A stretch of 64,000 bases of DNA, taken from Neorhizobium huautlense. Its GTDB lineage: Bacteria > Pseudomonadota > Alphaproteobacteria > Rhizobiales > Rhizobiaceae. The DNA lies in NCBI RefSeq assembly GCF_030811685.1, contig NZ_JAUSRF010000012.1, positions 1 through 64,000 of the forward strand. The letters are read 5' to 3'. The notes below the pieces were generated by a model that searched no databases, had not been told where the DNA came from, and saw nothing but the letters and a program-made list of their open reading frames with translations. Positions 1-7,414 of this stretch are shown in pieces (position 1 is the first letter of the stretch; each line of letters starts with the position of its first letter). Both the position numbers and the translations under genes were made by a program.

Positions 1-56
1 TCTCGAGAGCCGTCTGTTCGGGAGCAGGTTTCTTCAACATGACCCAGTGAATCACA

Positions 57-81
57 AAACCCCTGGACCAGCCAGGGGTTT
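57..81 (-). terminator. Terminator-like hairpin downstream of fda
   Basis: Inverted repeat AAACCCCTGG/CCAGGGGTTT lies beyond the stop of the aldolase gene. A second strong GC hairpin (GAGCCGCCTG/CAGGCGGCTC, 93-116) sits between it and the stop codon. T-tracts are short, so efficiency is uncertain. Confidence 0.5.
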
Positions 82-152
82 GTCAGCAGTCTGAGCCGCC
101 TGTTTCCAGGCGGCTCCCATGCCGTTTTCCTCTCCCGGGAAACTCTTTTGGC

Positions 153-1178
153 TTATGCAGCCTTTTCCAGTGCCTGCTGCCAGCTGCCCTTGGCGGCGAG
201 CGTGTTCATTTCGGCGCGGTGCTGGAAGGCGCGCTGGCCGGCGGCGACGTTTTCAGACTTGCCGCCCCATGCCTTCAGCGCCGTTTCCTGCAGCGCGCGG
301 CCGTAGGAATAGGTCAGCTTCCAGGGCAGATCGTAACCGGCAACCATGGCCGACAGATGCGCCGTTGCCTCTTCAGACGTCTGGCCGCCCGACAGGAATG
401 CGATGCCCGGAACCGATGCCGGCACGGTGGCTTTCAGAACCTTGACGGTGCGCTCGGCCACTTCCTCGACCGATGCCTTGCGGGCCTTGATGCCGTCGAT
501 CACCATGTTCGGCTTCAGGATCATGCCTTCGAGGTTGACGCGGGCGTCGAACAGGTCGGCAAACACGGTCTGCAGCACGTGCTGGGTCACTTCGGCGCAG
601 CGATTGATGTCGTGGTCACCGGGCGTGCCGTCCATCATCACTTCCGGCTCGACGATCGGCACGATCTCGGCCTGCTGGCAGAGAGCGGCGTAACGGGCGA
701 GCGACTGTGAATTGGCCTTGATCGAACCCCAGCTCGGGCGCTGTTCGCCGATGGTGATGACGCCGCGCCACTTTGCGAAACGCGCACCGGCTTCGCGATA
801 TTTGCGCAGGCGCTCGTAAAGGCCATCAAGGCCTTCGGTGATGAATTCATGGGGGTGAAGCGCCATCGGCTTGGCGCCGATATCGACCTTGATGCCCGGA
901 ATGGAGCCGGCGCCGGTGATGAGGTCGACAAATGGCGTGCCGTCGGCAGCCTTCTGGTAAAGGGTTTCTTCGTACAGGATCACGCCGGAGATGCAGTTCT
1001 TCATAGCAGATTCAGTGCGGAACAGCATTTCGCGGTAATCGCGGCGGCTGGTTTCGGTCGACTCCAGGTTGATGCTGTCAAAACGCTTCTTGATCGTCGA
1101 CGTCGACTCGTCGGCGGCCAGCAGCCCCTTGCCGTTTGCAACCATCTGTACGGCAATGTCTTCGAGGCGTTCGGTCAT
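153..1178 (-). CDS. fda: Class I fructose-bisphosphate aldolase
   Basis: Cleaves fructose 1,6-bisphosphate to dihydroxyacetone phosphate and glyceraldehyde 3-phosphate in the cytoplasm by Schiff-base chemistry, without a metal. The 341-residue protein is full length for the family. It carries the class I active-site signature ending in LKPN (within VNLEGMILKPN), whose lysine forms the Schiff base. The ATG at 1178 was chosen over an upstream one because it has a GGGAG ribosome site and begins with the conserved MTERLEDIA. It follows pgk on the same strand but is separated from it by a good terminator and a near-perfect palindrome at 1263-1289, so it probably has its own regulated promoter. Confidence 0.95.
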   Translation of the reverse strand: MTERLEDIAVQMVANGKGLLAADESTSTIKKRFDSINLESTETSRRDYREMLFRTESAMKNCISGVILYEETLYQKAADGTPFVDLITGAGSIPGIKVDIGAKPMALHPHEFITEGLDGLYERLRKYREAGARFAKWRGVITIGEQRPSWGSIKANSQSLARYAALCQQAEIVPIVEPEVMMDGTPGDHDINRCAEVTQHVLQTVFADLFDARVNLEGMILKPNMVIDGIKARKASVEEVAERTVKVLKATVPASVPGIAFLSGGQTSEEATAHLSAMVAGYDLPWKLTYSYGRALQETALKAWGGKSENVAAGQRAFQHRAEMNTLAAKGSWQQALEKAA

Positions 1179-1262
1179 GTTGGTCTCCCGGGTGCTGATA
1201 AAAGCTGATATTTCGGCCATAACAGAAGAATAGGGCACAAAAAACAGGGAGCTAATTGTTTG

Positions 1263-1289
1263 AAACGATTGAAATTATTTCAATCGTTT
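1263..1289. promoter_or_regulatory. Perfect 13-bp inverted repeat upstream of fda
   Basis: AAACGATTGAAAT and ATTTCAATCGTTT are exact reverse complements separated by one base. The site lies about 85 bp upstream of the aldolase start in an AT-rich gap. There is no T-tract and the arms are AT-rich, so an operator is more likely than a terminator. A LacI- or GntR-type carbon regulator is plausible, but the binding protein is not identified. Confidence 0.6.
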
Positions 1290-1320
1290 AAAAGAACTAA
1301 AATTTTTGAATATTCTTGTT

Positions 1321-1352
1321 AAAAAAAGAGAGCGACCTATTTAGCCGCTCTC
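1321..1352 (-). terminator. Intrinsic terminator of pgk
   Basis: On the minus strand GAGAGCG and CGCTCTC form a stem with an 11-base loop, followed directly by seven T residues. It separates pgk from the aldolase gene. Confidence 0.85.
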
Positions 1353-1410
1353 CTACTCGTCATGGGTGTGAACATTCGCTCATTATGGCGACATTTGCGC
1401 CAGCGAAAGA

Positions 1411-2610
1411 TCAGTCCTTCTTGAGGACTTCGACGCCCGGCAGGGCCTTGCCTTCCATCCATTCCAGGAATGCGCCGCCGGCGGTCGAAACGTAGGTGAA
1501 ATCGTCCGCAACGCCTGCGTGGTTCAGTGCCGCCACCGTGTCGCCGCCACCGGCAACCGAGGTCAGCTTGTCGGCCCTGGTCTGCTCTGCGGCAAACTTT
1601 GCGGCGGCAACCGTTGCCGTGTCGAAAGGTGCAATTTCGAAAGCGCCGAGCGGGCCGTTCCAGACCAGCGTTTTTGCCTTGCCGATCCACTCATTGATGG
1701 CTTCGACCGATTTCGGGCCGACGTCGAGCGCCATGGCATCGGCCGGGATGGCATCGATGGCAACCGTTTCATTGGCGGCATGGGCCTTGAACTCGCGGGC
1801 AACGACGGCATCGACCGGCAGCACGATGGCGCAGCCGGCTTTCTCCGCTTCGGCCATGATCGCCTTGGCTGTCTCGCCGAGATCGTGTTCGCACAGCGAC
1901 TTGCCGACATCGATGCCCTGCGCTGCAATGAAGGTGTTTGCCATGCCACCGCCGATGACCAGCGCATCGACCTTCTTCACGAGGTTCTGCAACAGGTCGA
2001 TCTTGGTCGATACCTTGGCGCCGCCAACGATGGCGACGGTCGGGCGGACCGGGTTGCCGAGGCCTGCCTGAAGCGCTTCAAGCTCCGCCTGCATGGTGCG
2101 GCCGGCATAGGCGGGCAGGTGGTGGGCAAGGCCTTCCGTGGAGGAATGCGCGCGGTGGGCGGCGGAAAATGCGTCGTTGACAAAAATGTCGCCGTTCTTT
2201 GCCAGTTCGGCGGTAAAGGCGGCGTCGTTCTTTTCCTCGCCCTTGTGGAAACGGGTGTTTTCCAGAAGCAGGATATCGCCGTTCTTCATGGAGGAGACGG
2301 CGTCTGCCGCATCCGGACCGATGCAATCGGAAGCAAACAGGATCTTGTCGCCCAGCACTTCATTGACGGCGGTGACGATCAAAGACAGCGACATGTCGGC
2401 GACCGGTTCACCCTTCGGGCGGCCGAAATGCGCCAGCAGAATGACTTTCGCGCCTTTTTTCGACAGTTCCAGGATGGTCGGTGCGACCCGCTCGATGCGG
2501 GTCTTGTCGCTGACCTTGCCATCTGCCATCGGCACGTTGAGGTCGACGCGCACGAGAACGCGCTTGCCCGCGATGTCGGAGAGGTCGTCGAGAGTCTTGA
2601 AGGCCGCCAT
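1411..2610 (-). CDS. pgk: Phosphoglycerate kinase
   Basis: Transfers the acyl phosphate of 1,3-bisphosphoglycerate to ADP, the first ATP-yielding step of lower glycolysis. At 399 residues it is the usual bacterial length. The N-terminal substrate-binding signature [10 protein letters not shown] is present, as are the basic patch and the C-terminal nucleotide loop with GGGDTVAAL. The start at 2610 ([10 protein letters not shown]) matches the family N-terminus; an in-frame extension upstream is not expected. In many relatives pgk directly follows gap. Here gap lies about 10.6 kb away on the same strand, with unrelated genes between. The next gene upstream diverges, so the promoter should lie in 2611-2825. 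Confidence 0.96.
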   Translation of the reverse strand: MAAFKTLDDLSDIAGKRVLVRVDLNVPMADGKVSDKTRIERVAPTILELSKKGAKVILLAHFGRPKGEPVADMSLSLIVTAVNEVLGDKILFASDCIGPDAADAVSSMKNGDILLLENTRFHKGEEKNDAAFTAELAKNGDIFVNDAFSAAHRAHSSTEGLAHHLPAYAGRTMQAELEALQAGLGNPVRPTVAIVGGAKVSTKIDLLQNLVKKVDALVIGGGMANTFIAAQGIDVGKSLCEHDLGETAKAIMAEAEKAGCAIVLPVDAVVAREFKAHAANETVAIDAIPADAMALDVGPKSVEAINEWIGKAKTLVWNGPLGAFEIAPFDTATVAAAKFAAEQTRADKLTSVAGGGDTVAALNHAGVADDFTYVSTAGGAFLEWMEGKALPGVEVLKKD

Positions 2611-2825
2611 ATCGTCAATCCATATGTTTACGGGTTGGAATTTCGAAGCGGACCATACTATCCTTGAACGCGGACGCAAGGAGCCAGGTCAAGGACAGCG
2701 GTACTGAACCGCGTCAAAACGCTGCGCCGGCTTGCGTTAACGAAATTCCCATCGGGCCGGTGTGTAATCCTCGGCGATGATGCAGGAGCCGGTTTTTTGG
2801 CGGAGCCGGTCTAGCGAGGTGAAAA

Positions 2826-4484
2826 ATGGCGGGTCGGTCCAATCGGAAAGATACCGATACTGGAACTGATGTGATGGCGGCCGTGACGGACGACGCGCGG
2901 ATTCTCGACCTCCTGCCGGCGCTGATCGGTTACATGGATGCCGATCTCAACCTTCTTTACGTCAACAGGACCTATGCCGAGCTGCGCAATATCGATCGCC
3001 ATGCGGTGATCGGCAAACAGGCGCGCGAAGTGGTGGGTCCGGAAAATTACGCCGCCATCCGCGAAAAACTGGAACTGGCGCGGGCCGGCACACCTGTTTC
3101 CTTCGATTACGACCTGATGTCGAAAGGCCAGAAGCGCCGGGTCATGGCGCATTACGTGCCCGATCTTGCCGAAGATGGCAGCGTGCGCGGCGTGCTCGTG
3201 CATGTCAGTGATCTTGGGCAGCGTCAGGCGGATTTGAGCGAGCGTGCGGAAGAAAGCCAGGCGCTTTTCGAAAACGCCTTCAGGAACTCGCCGATCGGGC
3301 TTGCTCTCGTGGATACGAGCGGCATCATTCTGCGCACCAACAAGAGTTTTGCCGAGATGCTGGGCCGCACGGTCGAGGAGGTGACGGGCATCGGCTTCGG
3401 GGGCATTACCCATCCGGACGATATCGATGCCGATCTGTTTCTGTTCCGCCAGGTTCTGGCCGGCCACCGCGACAGCTATCGCATCGACAAACGCTATCTG
3501 AAGCCCGATGGCGGCATTACCGAAACCAATCTTTCCGTTACCGCCATGCGCAACGAGGCTGGCGAAATCGTGCGTTTCATCTCGCAGATCGTTGATGTGA
3601 CGGAGCAGAAACAGGCGCAGCGGGCGATGAGCGAAATCAACGCGCAGCTGGCCGTTGCCATGGATGCCGTTTCGGGCGGGTTCTGGCAGTTCGATATCGG
3701 CAAAAGCGATTTCCGCATTTCCGATGGCCTGAAAACCTTCATCGTCGGCCCGGGTCCGGTGCCGTTTGATCTTTCCGGTTATATTCAGCGCATGGATCCG
3801 CAGGACCGTGCGGGGGCCGGGTTCGAGCGGCTGGTGGCGGGCCAGACGGATCGCGAAACCGCCGAATACCGGCTGCTGACCGTGACCGGCGAACGCTGGA
3901 TGCGCTGCGAACGAAAGCTGTTGCGCGACGAAGAGGGCCGGCCGATCAAGATCATGGGCGTCGCCTTCGATATTTCGCGCGAACGCGAAACGCTGCGGCT
4001 GACACAGGAACAGGCCAATCGCGACAGTCTGACCGGTCTTCTCAACCGCCGTGGGCTGGAGGCCGCCTTCGCGCTTGGCCGTTCGGACCATGCCTGCGGC
4101 GTGCTGGCGATCGATCTGGATGGGTTCAAGCTGGTCAACGACCGCCATGGCCATGAGGCCGGCGACGAGGTTCTGGTCGAAACGGCACGGCGGCTGAAGG
4201 CGGCGGTGCGTGATACCGATCTCATCTGCCGCACCGGCGGCGACGAATTTGTTGTCGTGCTGGTAGACGCCGACGAGGCGCTGATGGATGCGATCAGTAA
4301 CCGCATTATCGAGTTGATGGGGGCGACGATGATCATCAGCTACGGCGAGGTGAAGGTGGGCTGCAGCATCGGCACCGTCTGGTATCCGGCATGGCCGGTC
4401 AGCCTGAAGGAGCCGCAGGCGCGCGCCGATGCCGGGCTTTACCGTGCCAAGGCGGCGGGAAAGAACACCTGGCGGGCGGGGTGA
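2826..4484 (+). CDS. PAS-domain diguanylate cyclase (GGDEF)
   Basis: Predicted cytoplasmic sensor that makes cyclic di-GMP from two GTP. The 552-residue protein has no membrane segments. About three PAS/PAC units occupy roughly residues 20-390, including ILDLLPALIGYMDAD at the first and LFENAFRNSPIGLALVD at the second. A GGDEF domain fills the rest. The catalytic signature is intact (GGDEF, residues 471-475). An RxxD motif (RDTD) lies five residues before it, the position of the product-inhibition I-site, so feedback control by c-di-GMP is expected. There is no EAL domain. The ligand sensed by the PAS domains cannot be told from sequence. It is transcribed divergently from pgk and preceded by a GAGGTG ribosome site. 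Confidence 0.9.
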   Translation: MAGRSNRKDTDTGTDVMAAVTDDARILDLLPALIGYMDADLNLLYVNRTYAELRNIDRHAVIGKQAREVVGPENYAAIREKLELARAGTPVSFDYDLMSKGQKRRVMAHYVPDLAEDGSVRGVLVHVSDLGQRQADLSERAEESQALFENAFRNSPIGLALVDTSGIILRTNKSFAEMLGRTVEEVTGIGFGGITHPDDIDADLFLFRQVLAGHRDSYRIDKRYLKPDGGITETNLSVTAMRNEAGEIVRFISQIVDVTEQKQAQRAMSEINAQLAVAMDAVSGGFWQFDIGKSDFRISDGLKTFIVGPGPVPFDLSGYIQRMDPQDRAGAGFERLVAGQTDRETAEYRLLTVTGERWMRCERKLLRDEEGRPIKIMGVAFDISRERETLRLTQEQANRDSLTGLLNRRGLEAAFALGRSDHACGVLAIDLDGFKLVNDRHGHEAGDEVLVETARRLKAAVRDTDLICRTGGDEFVVVLVDADEALMDAISNRIIELMGATMIISYGEVKVGCSIGTVWYPAWPVSLKEPQARADAGLYRAKAAGKNTWRAG

Positions 4485-4487
4485 GGA

Positions 4488-4799
4488 TCAGGCGTCCTGC
4501 GGTTCTGTCGGGAGTGCTTTTGCCACGAGTGAAATCTTGAAGCCCAATGCGTCGGCCACTCTGGTAATGGTTCCGAATTCGGGATTTCCTTCGCCGCTCA
4601 GCGCCTTATAAAGCGACTGGCGCGGCAGGCCGGTGGCACGCGAGAGATCGGACATGCCACGTGCACGGGCAATCACGCCGAGCGCCAGCGCTATCTGTTT
4701 CGGATCGCCTTCCGCACTTGCCACCGCCAGATATTCTTCGATCGCTTCGTCCGTTTCGAGATAACGCGCTGCATCAAATTCGCGTGTTTCGATCGTCAT
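4488..4799 (-). CDS. HigA-family antitoxin, helix-turn-helix
   Basis: A 103-residue protein of the putative addiction-module antidote family (related to HI1420). It has a helix-turn-helix around residues 45-90 (GMSDLSRATGLPRQSLYKAL). It should bind and neutralise the partner toxin encoded just upstream and repress the pair. Toxin first, antitoxin second is the usual order for HigBA-type modules. The two frames are separated by only four bases. The module lies tail to tail with the GGDEF gene. The antitoxin frame is intact with a normal ATG, while its toxin partner has no standard start codon. Confidence 0.85.
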   Translation of the reverse strand: MTIETREFDAARYLETDEAIEEYLAVASAEGDPKQIALALGVIARARGMSDLSRATGLPRQSLYKALSGEGNPEFGTITRVADALGFKISLVAKALPTEPQDA

Positions 4800-4803
4800 G
4801 ATT

Positions 4804-5100
4804 TCAGCCCTTCAGCTTTCTCGCCAGCGACTTTGCCTGCCGAATATCCCGTTCCTGCGTGCTCTTGTCGCCGCCGCACAGGAGGACATAAACGACCGAA
4901 CCCTCCCGAACGAAATAAACGCGATAGCCGGGACCGTGATCTATCCGCAATTCATTGACACCGTCGCCGACGGATTTGACATCGCCAGGATTGTCTGCTG
5001 CGAGGCGCCCGACGCGTTCAGCGATGCGGGCTTTCGCCCGTTGATCACGGAGACGGTCAAGCCAATTCGCGAATTCCAGCGTTTCCCGAATGGTGAATAT
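4804..5100 (-). CDS. HigB/RelE-type toxin frame with start codon changed to ATA
   Basis: Translating the minus strand gives a 98-residue frame of the Gp49-like RelE/HigB toxin family. Conserved blocks include FTIRETLEFANWLDRLRD, NPGDVKSVGDGVNELRI, GPGYRVYFV and VLLCGGDKSTQ. Members of this family normally begin M-F-x-[IL]-R-x-T. Here the methionine position at 5098-5100 is ATA, one substitution from ATG. No in-frame ATG, GTG or TTG exists between it and the upstream stop near 5178. The rest of the frame is intact and the antitoxin is normal. Either translation starts inefficiently on a rare codon, or the toxin has been silenced by start loss. A sequencing error is also possible. Confidence 0.75.
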   Translation of the reverse strand: MFTIRETLEFANWLDRLRDQRAKARIAERVGRLAADNPGDVKSVGDGVNELRIDHGPGYRVYFVREGSVVYVLLCGGDKSTQERDIRQAKSLARKLKG

Positions 5101-5107
5101 GGAGCTG

Positions 5108-5125
5108 TGTAAACCTGAGTTGACA
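5108..5125. promoter_or_regulatory. Imperfect palindrome upstream of HigBA-like module
   Basis: TGTAAAC-CTGA-GTTGACA is an inverted repeat with one mismatch, placed immediately upstream of the toxin frame. This position fits an autoregulatory operator bound by the antitoxin. Inference from position only. Confidence 0.35.
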
Positions 5126-5153
5126 GCCCTGCAAGAGGTCGTATTCCAGCCTA

Positions 5154-5666
5154 TCAGCTTTGCGAGGTGACCAGATCATCTTCTCGCGCCGCGCCGCTGA
5201 ATGTGTTGTAAACACCTTCGAACTCGGTTTTCAGCGGTTGGCCGGCATAAAAGTCGCGGAATTTTCCGACAACCTTGTTTTCCGACAAAAACCGGCAAAC
5301 GGCCTGCCGAAATTTCCAGCTCTTGGCTTCTTTCGGCAGGCGTGACAGCCAGTGCCTGTTCGGCCGGCCAAATTTCTGCTCCGGCAGAAGCGCATGACCA
5401 GACGGCATCGGATTGCGCGACATGACATCGAGGAACTGGTCCAGTTCCGCCGGTGTCGCGAAGATCAGTTCGACGCCTCGGAAATGCACATGCAGAAGGC
5501 ACCACAGCTTTCGCTGAAAACGAAATGGGTGATCGATTTGCGCGGGCCGTTTTCGTTGCCCCGAAGCTGTCGTTTCCCTGATCCAGCCGTTCCAGCGGAA
5601 ATCGGCCCAGATGCTGATCGGAGTTTCCGGGAAATTGCGGCTGTAATACAGTTTTGCCAATTTCAT
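5154..5666 (-). CDS. Hypothetical protein coupled to ADP-ribosylglycohydrolase
   Basis: A 170-residue protein of unknown family, with no signal peptide or membrane segment. It is rich in aromatic and basic residues, with several Trp (WADFRWNGWIRE near residue 20, KSWKFRQAV near 115), suggesting a compact soluble or nucleic-acid-binding protein. Its ATG overlaps the stop codon of the ADP-ribosylglycohydrolase gene (ATGA), so the two are almost certainly co-translated and probably act together. A substrate, a partner or a modified target of ADP-ribose removal would all fit, but nothing in the sequence decides. No ADP-ribosyltransferase motif could be recognised in it. Confidence 0.7.
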   Translation of the reverse strand: MKLAKLYYSRNFPETPISIWADFRWNGWIRETTASGQRKRPAQIDHPFRFQRKLWCLLHVHFRGVELIFATPAELDQFLDVMSRNPMPSGHALLPEQKFGRPNRHWLSRLPKEAKSWKFRQAVCRFLSENKVVGKFRDFYAGQPLKTEFEGVYNTFSGAAREDDLVTSQS

Positions 5667-6637
5667 GCGAGCCTCGCGTCTATCATCCCGCCCTGAAACT
5701 GCGCCGCCAACAATCCCTCCGCAAGTTCAACAGCATCCACCGGCCAATAAATCTCCGGCCTTGGCCGATGCACATTCGCGCGCCCTTGCTCCGGCCGGCA
5801 TGACAGCACGCTTTGCCGCCATTGCGCCGGGATCGCCGTTTCACCATGCACGGCACCCAGAAGTGCGCCGGCGATGGCTGCGTTGGTATCGGTGTCGCCA
5901 CCGCCGGCAATGGTTTGCACCACGCCTTCTTCCAGCGATGGAGCATGCAGCAACTGGAACAAGGCGTTGCGGAAGGCGATCATCACCCAGCCCTGCTGGT
6001 GGGTGAAATCGCCGGGTGGTGCGTATTGCGCCGCTTCGATGACCTCGCGAACCTCTGTCGAGACGCCGAGTTCGTTCGACCAGCCCTGAATGGCCTCAAA
6101 AAGGTCTGCCGGCGTCGGGCCGGTGGCGATGGCATGGGCAATGGCGCGCGCAAACAGATTGTTGATCTGCCGGCAGATCGGGTTGGGATGGGTGATGACC
6201 GCATCCTGTTCCGCCCATTCCCCGACCTGTTTGAGCGGCCGGCCGGCGCCAAAAATGCCAAGCGGCGCAATCCGCATCAGGGCGCCATTGGCCTGACTGT
6301 CATGGTTAGGAAGGTAGTCGAGGCCGTCGCGCACGGTGTTGCCGATATCGAACGGGCGAGAGTGCAGCCAATCCTCATAGGCTTTTCGAGCGGCATCCTG
6401 AACATAGGTTCCTTCCGCAACGATGGAGCGGGCGAGCGCCAGAGCCATTTCGGAATCGTCGGTCGGCTGGCCGGCAATGGTGTTCCATGTGCCGCCATCA
6501 TGCATCAGCCGCACGCCATCCGGATATTTTTGGAGGATTTTTCCAGGTGTCTGGAATTCCACCAGCGATCCCAGCGCATCACCGGACAATTGTCCGAGCA
6601 AACAGCCGATGGCACGGGAGCGGATTTCTGTCTGCAT
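5663..6637 (-). CDS. ADP-ribosylglycohydrolase family protein (DraG-like)
   Basis: A 324-residue protein of the ADP-ribosyl-[dinitrogen reductase] hydrolase / ADP-ribosylglycohydrolase family, which removes ADP-ribose from proteins or nucleic acids using a dinuclear metal site. Family signatures are visible: an N-terminal GQLSGDALGSLVEF, PTDDSEMALAL near residues 58-68 (metal-binding T-D-D), and GGDTDTNAAIAGALLGA toward the C-terminus (metal-binding D-T-D). All-helical composition and length match the family. No nitrogenase genes are present, so the DraG role is unlikely; a phage-defence, TA or metabolite-repair role is possible. It forms a two-gene operon with the hypothetical gene at 5154-5666. 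Confidence 0.9.
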   Translation of the reverse strand: MQTEIRSRAIGCLLGQLSGDALGSLVEFQTPGKILQKYPDGVRLMHDGGTWNTIAGQPTDDSEMALALARSIVAEGTYVQDAARKAYEDWLHSRPFDIGNTVRDGLDYLPNHDSQANGALMRIAPLGIFGAGRPLKQVGEWAEQDAVITHPNPICRQINNLFARAIAHAIATGPTPADLFEAIQGWSNELGVSTEVREVIEAAQYAPPGDFTHQQGWVMIAFRNALFQLLHAPSLEEGVVQTIAGGGDTDTNAAIAGALLGAVHGETAIPAQWRQSVLSCRPEQGRANVHRPRPEIYWPVDAVELAEGLLAAQFQGGMIDARLA

Positions 6638-6732
6638 GGCTGGGGTCCTTACGAAATGGTCTGGCTGGATAATCTAAGGTTTGTAGCTGACAATGCCACA
6701 CTCGTTCCGCCGCTTGAATCGTCGTGGTCAAA

Positions 6733-6760
6733 GTAATACCTTGATGTTTATCGGTATTAC
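6733..6760. promoter_or_regulatory. VapB-type operator, 8-bp perfect inverted repeat
   Basis: GTAATACC (6733-6740) and GGTATTAC (6753-6760) are exact inverted repeats 12 bases apart, just upstream of vapB. The same half-sites occur at 32498-32518 before another vapB, which supports a shared AbrB-type operator. Confidence 0.7.
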
Positions 6761-6773
6761 AAAAGTGGTTCAG

Positions 6774-7007
6774 ATGAGCACGACGGTCACATCGAAAGGT
6801 CAGGTCACGATCCCGAAAGCGGTCCGCGATCTTCTCGGCATCGCGCCCGGCAGCAAGGTCGATTTCCAGCGCATGGATGATGGTCGCGTGGTTCTGATGG
6901 CAGTCGGCAGGGAAAAGCCGGCCAGCCGGTTCGAAAAATTGCGCGGGCATGCGGGTGAGGGGCTTGGTACCGATGCCATCATGGCACTGACGCGCGGTGA
7001 AGCGTGA
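6774..7007 (+). CDS. vapB: VapB antitoxin, AbrB/SpoVT fold
   Basis: A 77-residue antitoxin with an N-terminal swapped-hairpin AbrB domain (TVTSKGQVTIPKAVRDLLGI) and a charged C-terminal tail that should wrap its VapC partner. It represses its own operon in this family. The ATG at 6774 was chosen because it begins the AbrB domain; upstream in-frame ATGs run through the operator palindrome. Its stop codon overlaps the GTG start of vapC by four bases, so the two are coupled and antitoxin is made first. Confidence 0.9.
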   Translation: MSTTVTSKGQVTIPKAVRDLLGIAPGSKVDFQRMDDGRVVLMAVGREKPASRFEKLRGHAGEGLGTDAIMALTRGEA

Positions 7008-7408
7008 CGCTGGTCGATACCAATGTCCTGCTTGATCTGGTGACCGGCGATCCGGTCTGGGCCGATTGGTCGATCGAGCAGCTGGAAAATGCCAGCCTTC
7101 GCGGCCCGTTGCTGATCAACGACATTATCTATGCCGAGCTTGCGGTGCGTTATGACCGCATCGAGGATCTGGATGCTTTCATCGATGCGGCGCATTTGGT
7201 GTTGACGCCGGTCCCACGGGCAGCCCTTTTTCTGGCGGGCAAGGTTTTTACGCAATATCGACGCGCCGGTGGGTCGCGTACCGGCATGCTGCCGGATTTT
7301 CTGATCGGCGCACAGGCTGCGGTTCAAAAAATTCCAGTGATGACGCGGGATATTGGGCGCTATCGCAGTTACTTTCCGACTGTGAAGCTGATCACGCCTG
7401 ATCGCTGA
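7004..7408 (+). CDS. vapC: VapC toxin, PIN-domain ribonuclease
   Basis: A 134-residue PIN-domain endoribonuclease, a toxin usually acting on tRNA or rRNA. The acidic metal site can be followed: LVDTNVLLDL at the N-terminus, YAEL near residue 45, LPDFLIGAQA near 96 and TRDIGRYRSYFP near 112. It starts with GTG inside the vapB stop. It resembles the VapC at 31812-32243 (shared VDTNVL, GPL-IN--IYAE, LPDF-IGA and RYR-YFP blocks) more than the one at 30447-30851, so two of the three modules in the window look like paralogues. Confidence 0.92.
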   Translation: MTLVDTNVLLDLVTGDPVWADWSIEQLENASLRGPLLINDIIYAELAVRYDRIEDLDAFIDAAHLVLTPVPRAALFLAGKVFTQYRRAGGSRTGMLPDFLIGAQAAVQKIPVMTRDIGRYRSYFPTVKLITPDR

Positions 7409-7414
7409 AGGCTT

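Noticed and set aside
1-40. Possible start of a leftward gene (minus-strand ATG at 40, first residues MLKKPAPEQTALE)
   Set aside because: Only 13 codons are inside the window and no ribosome site is seen, so it cannot be supported.
1519-2667. Long open frame opposite pgk
   Set aside because: High-GC shadow of pgk, with no family similarity; the pgk frame has all its motifs.
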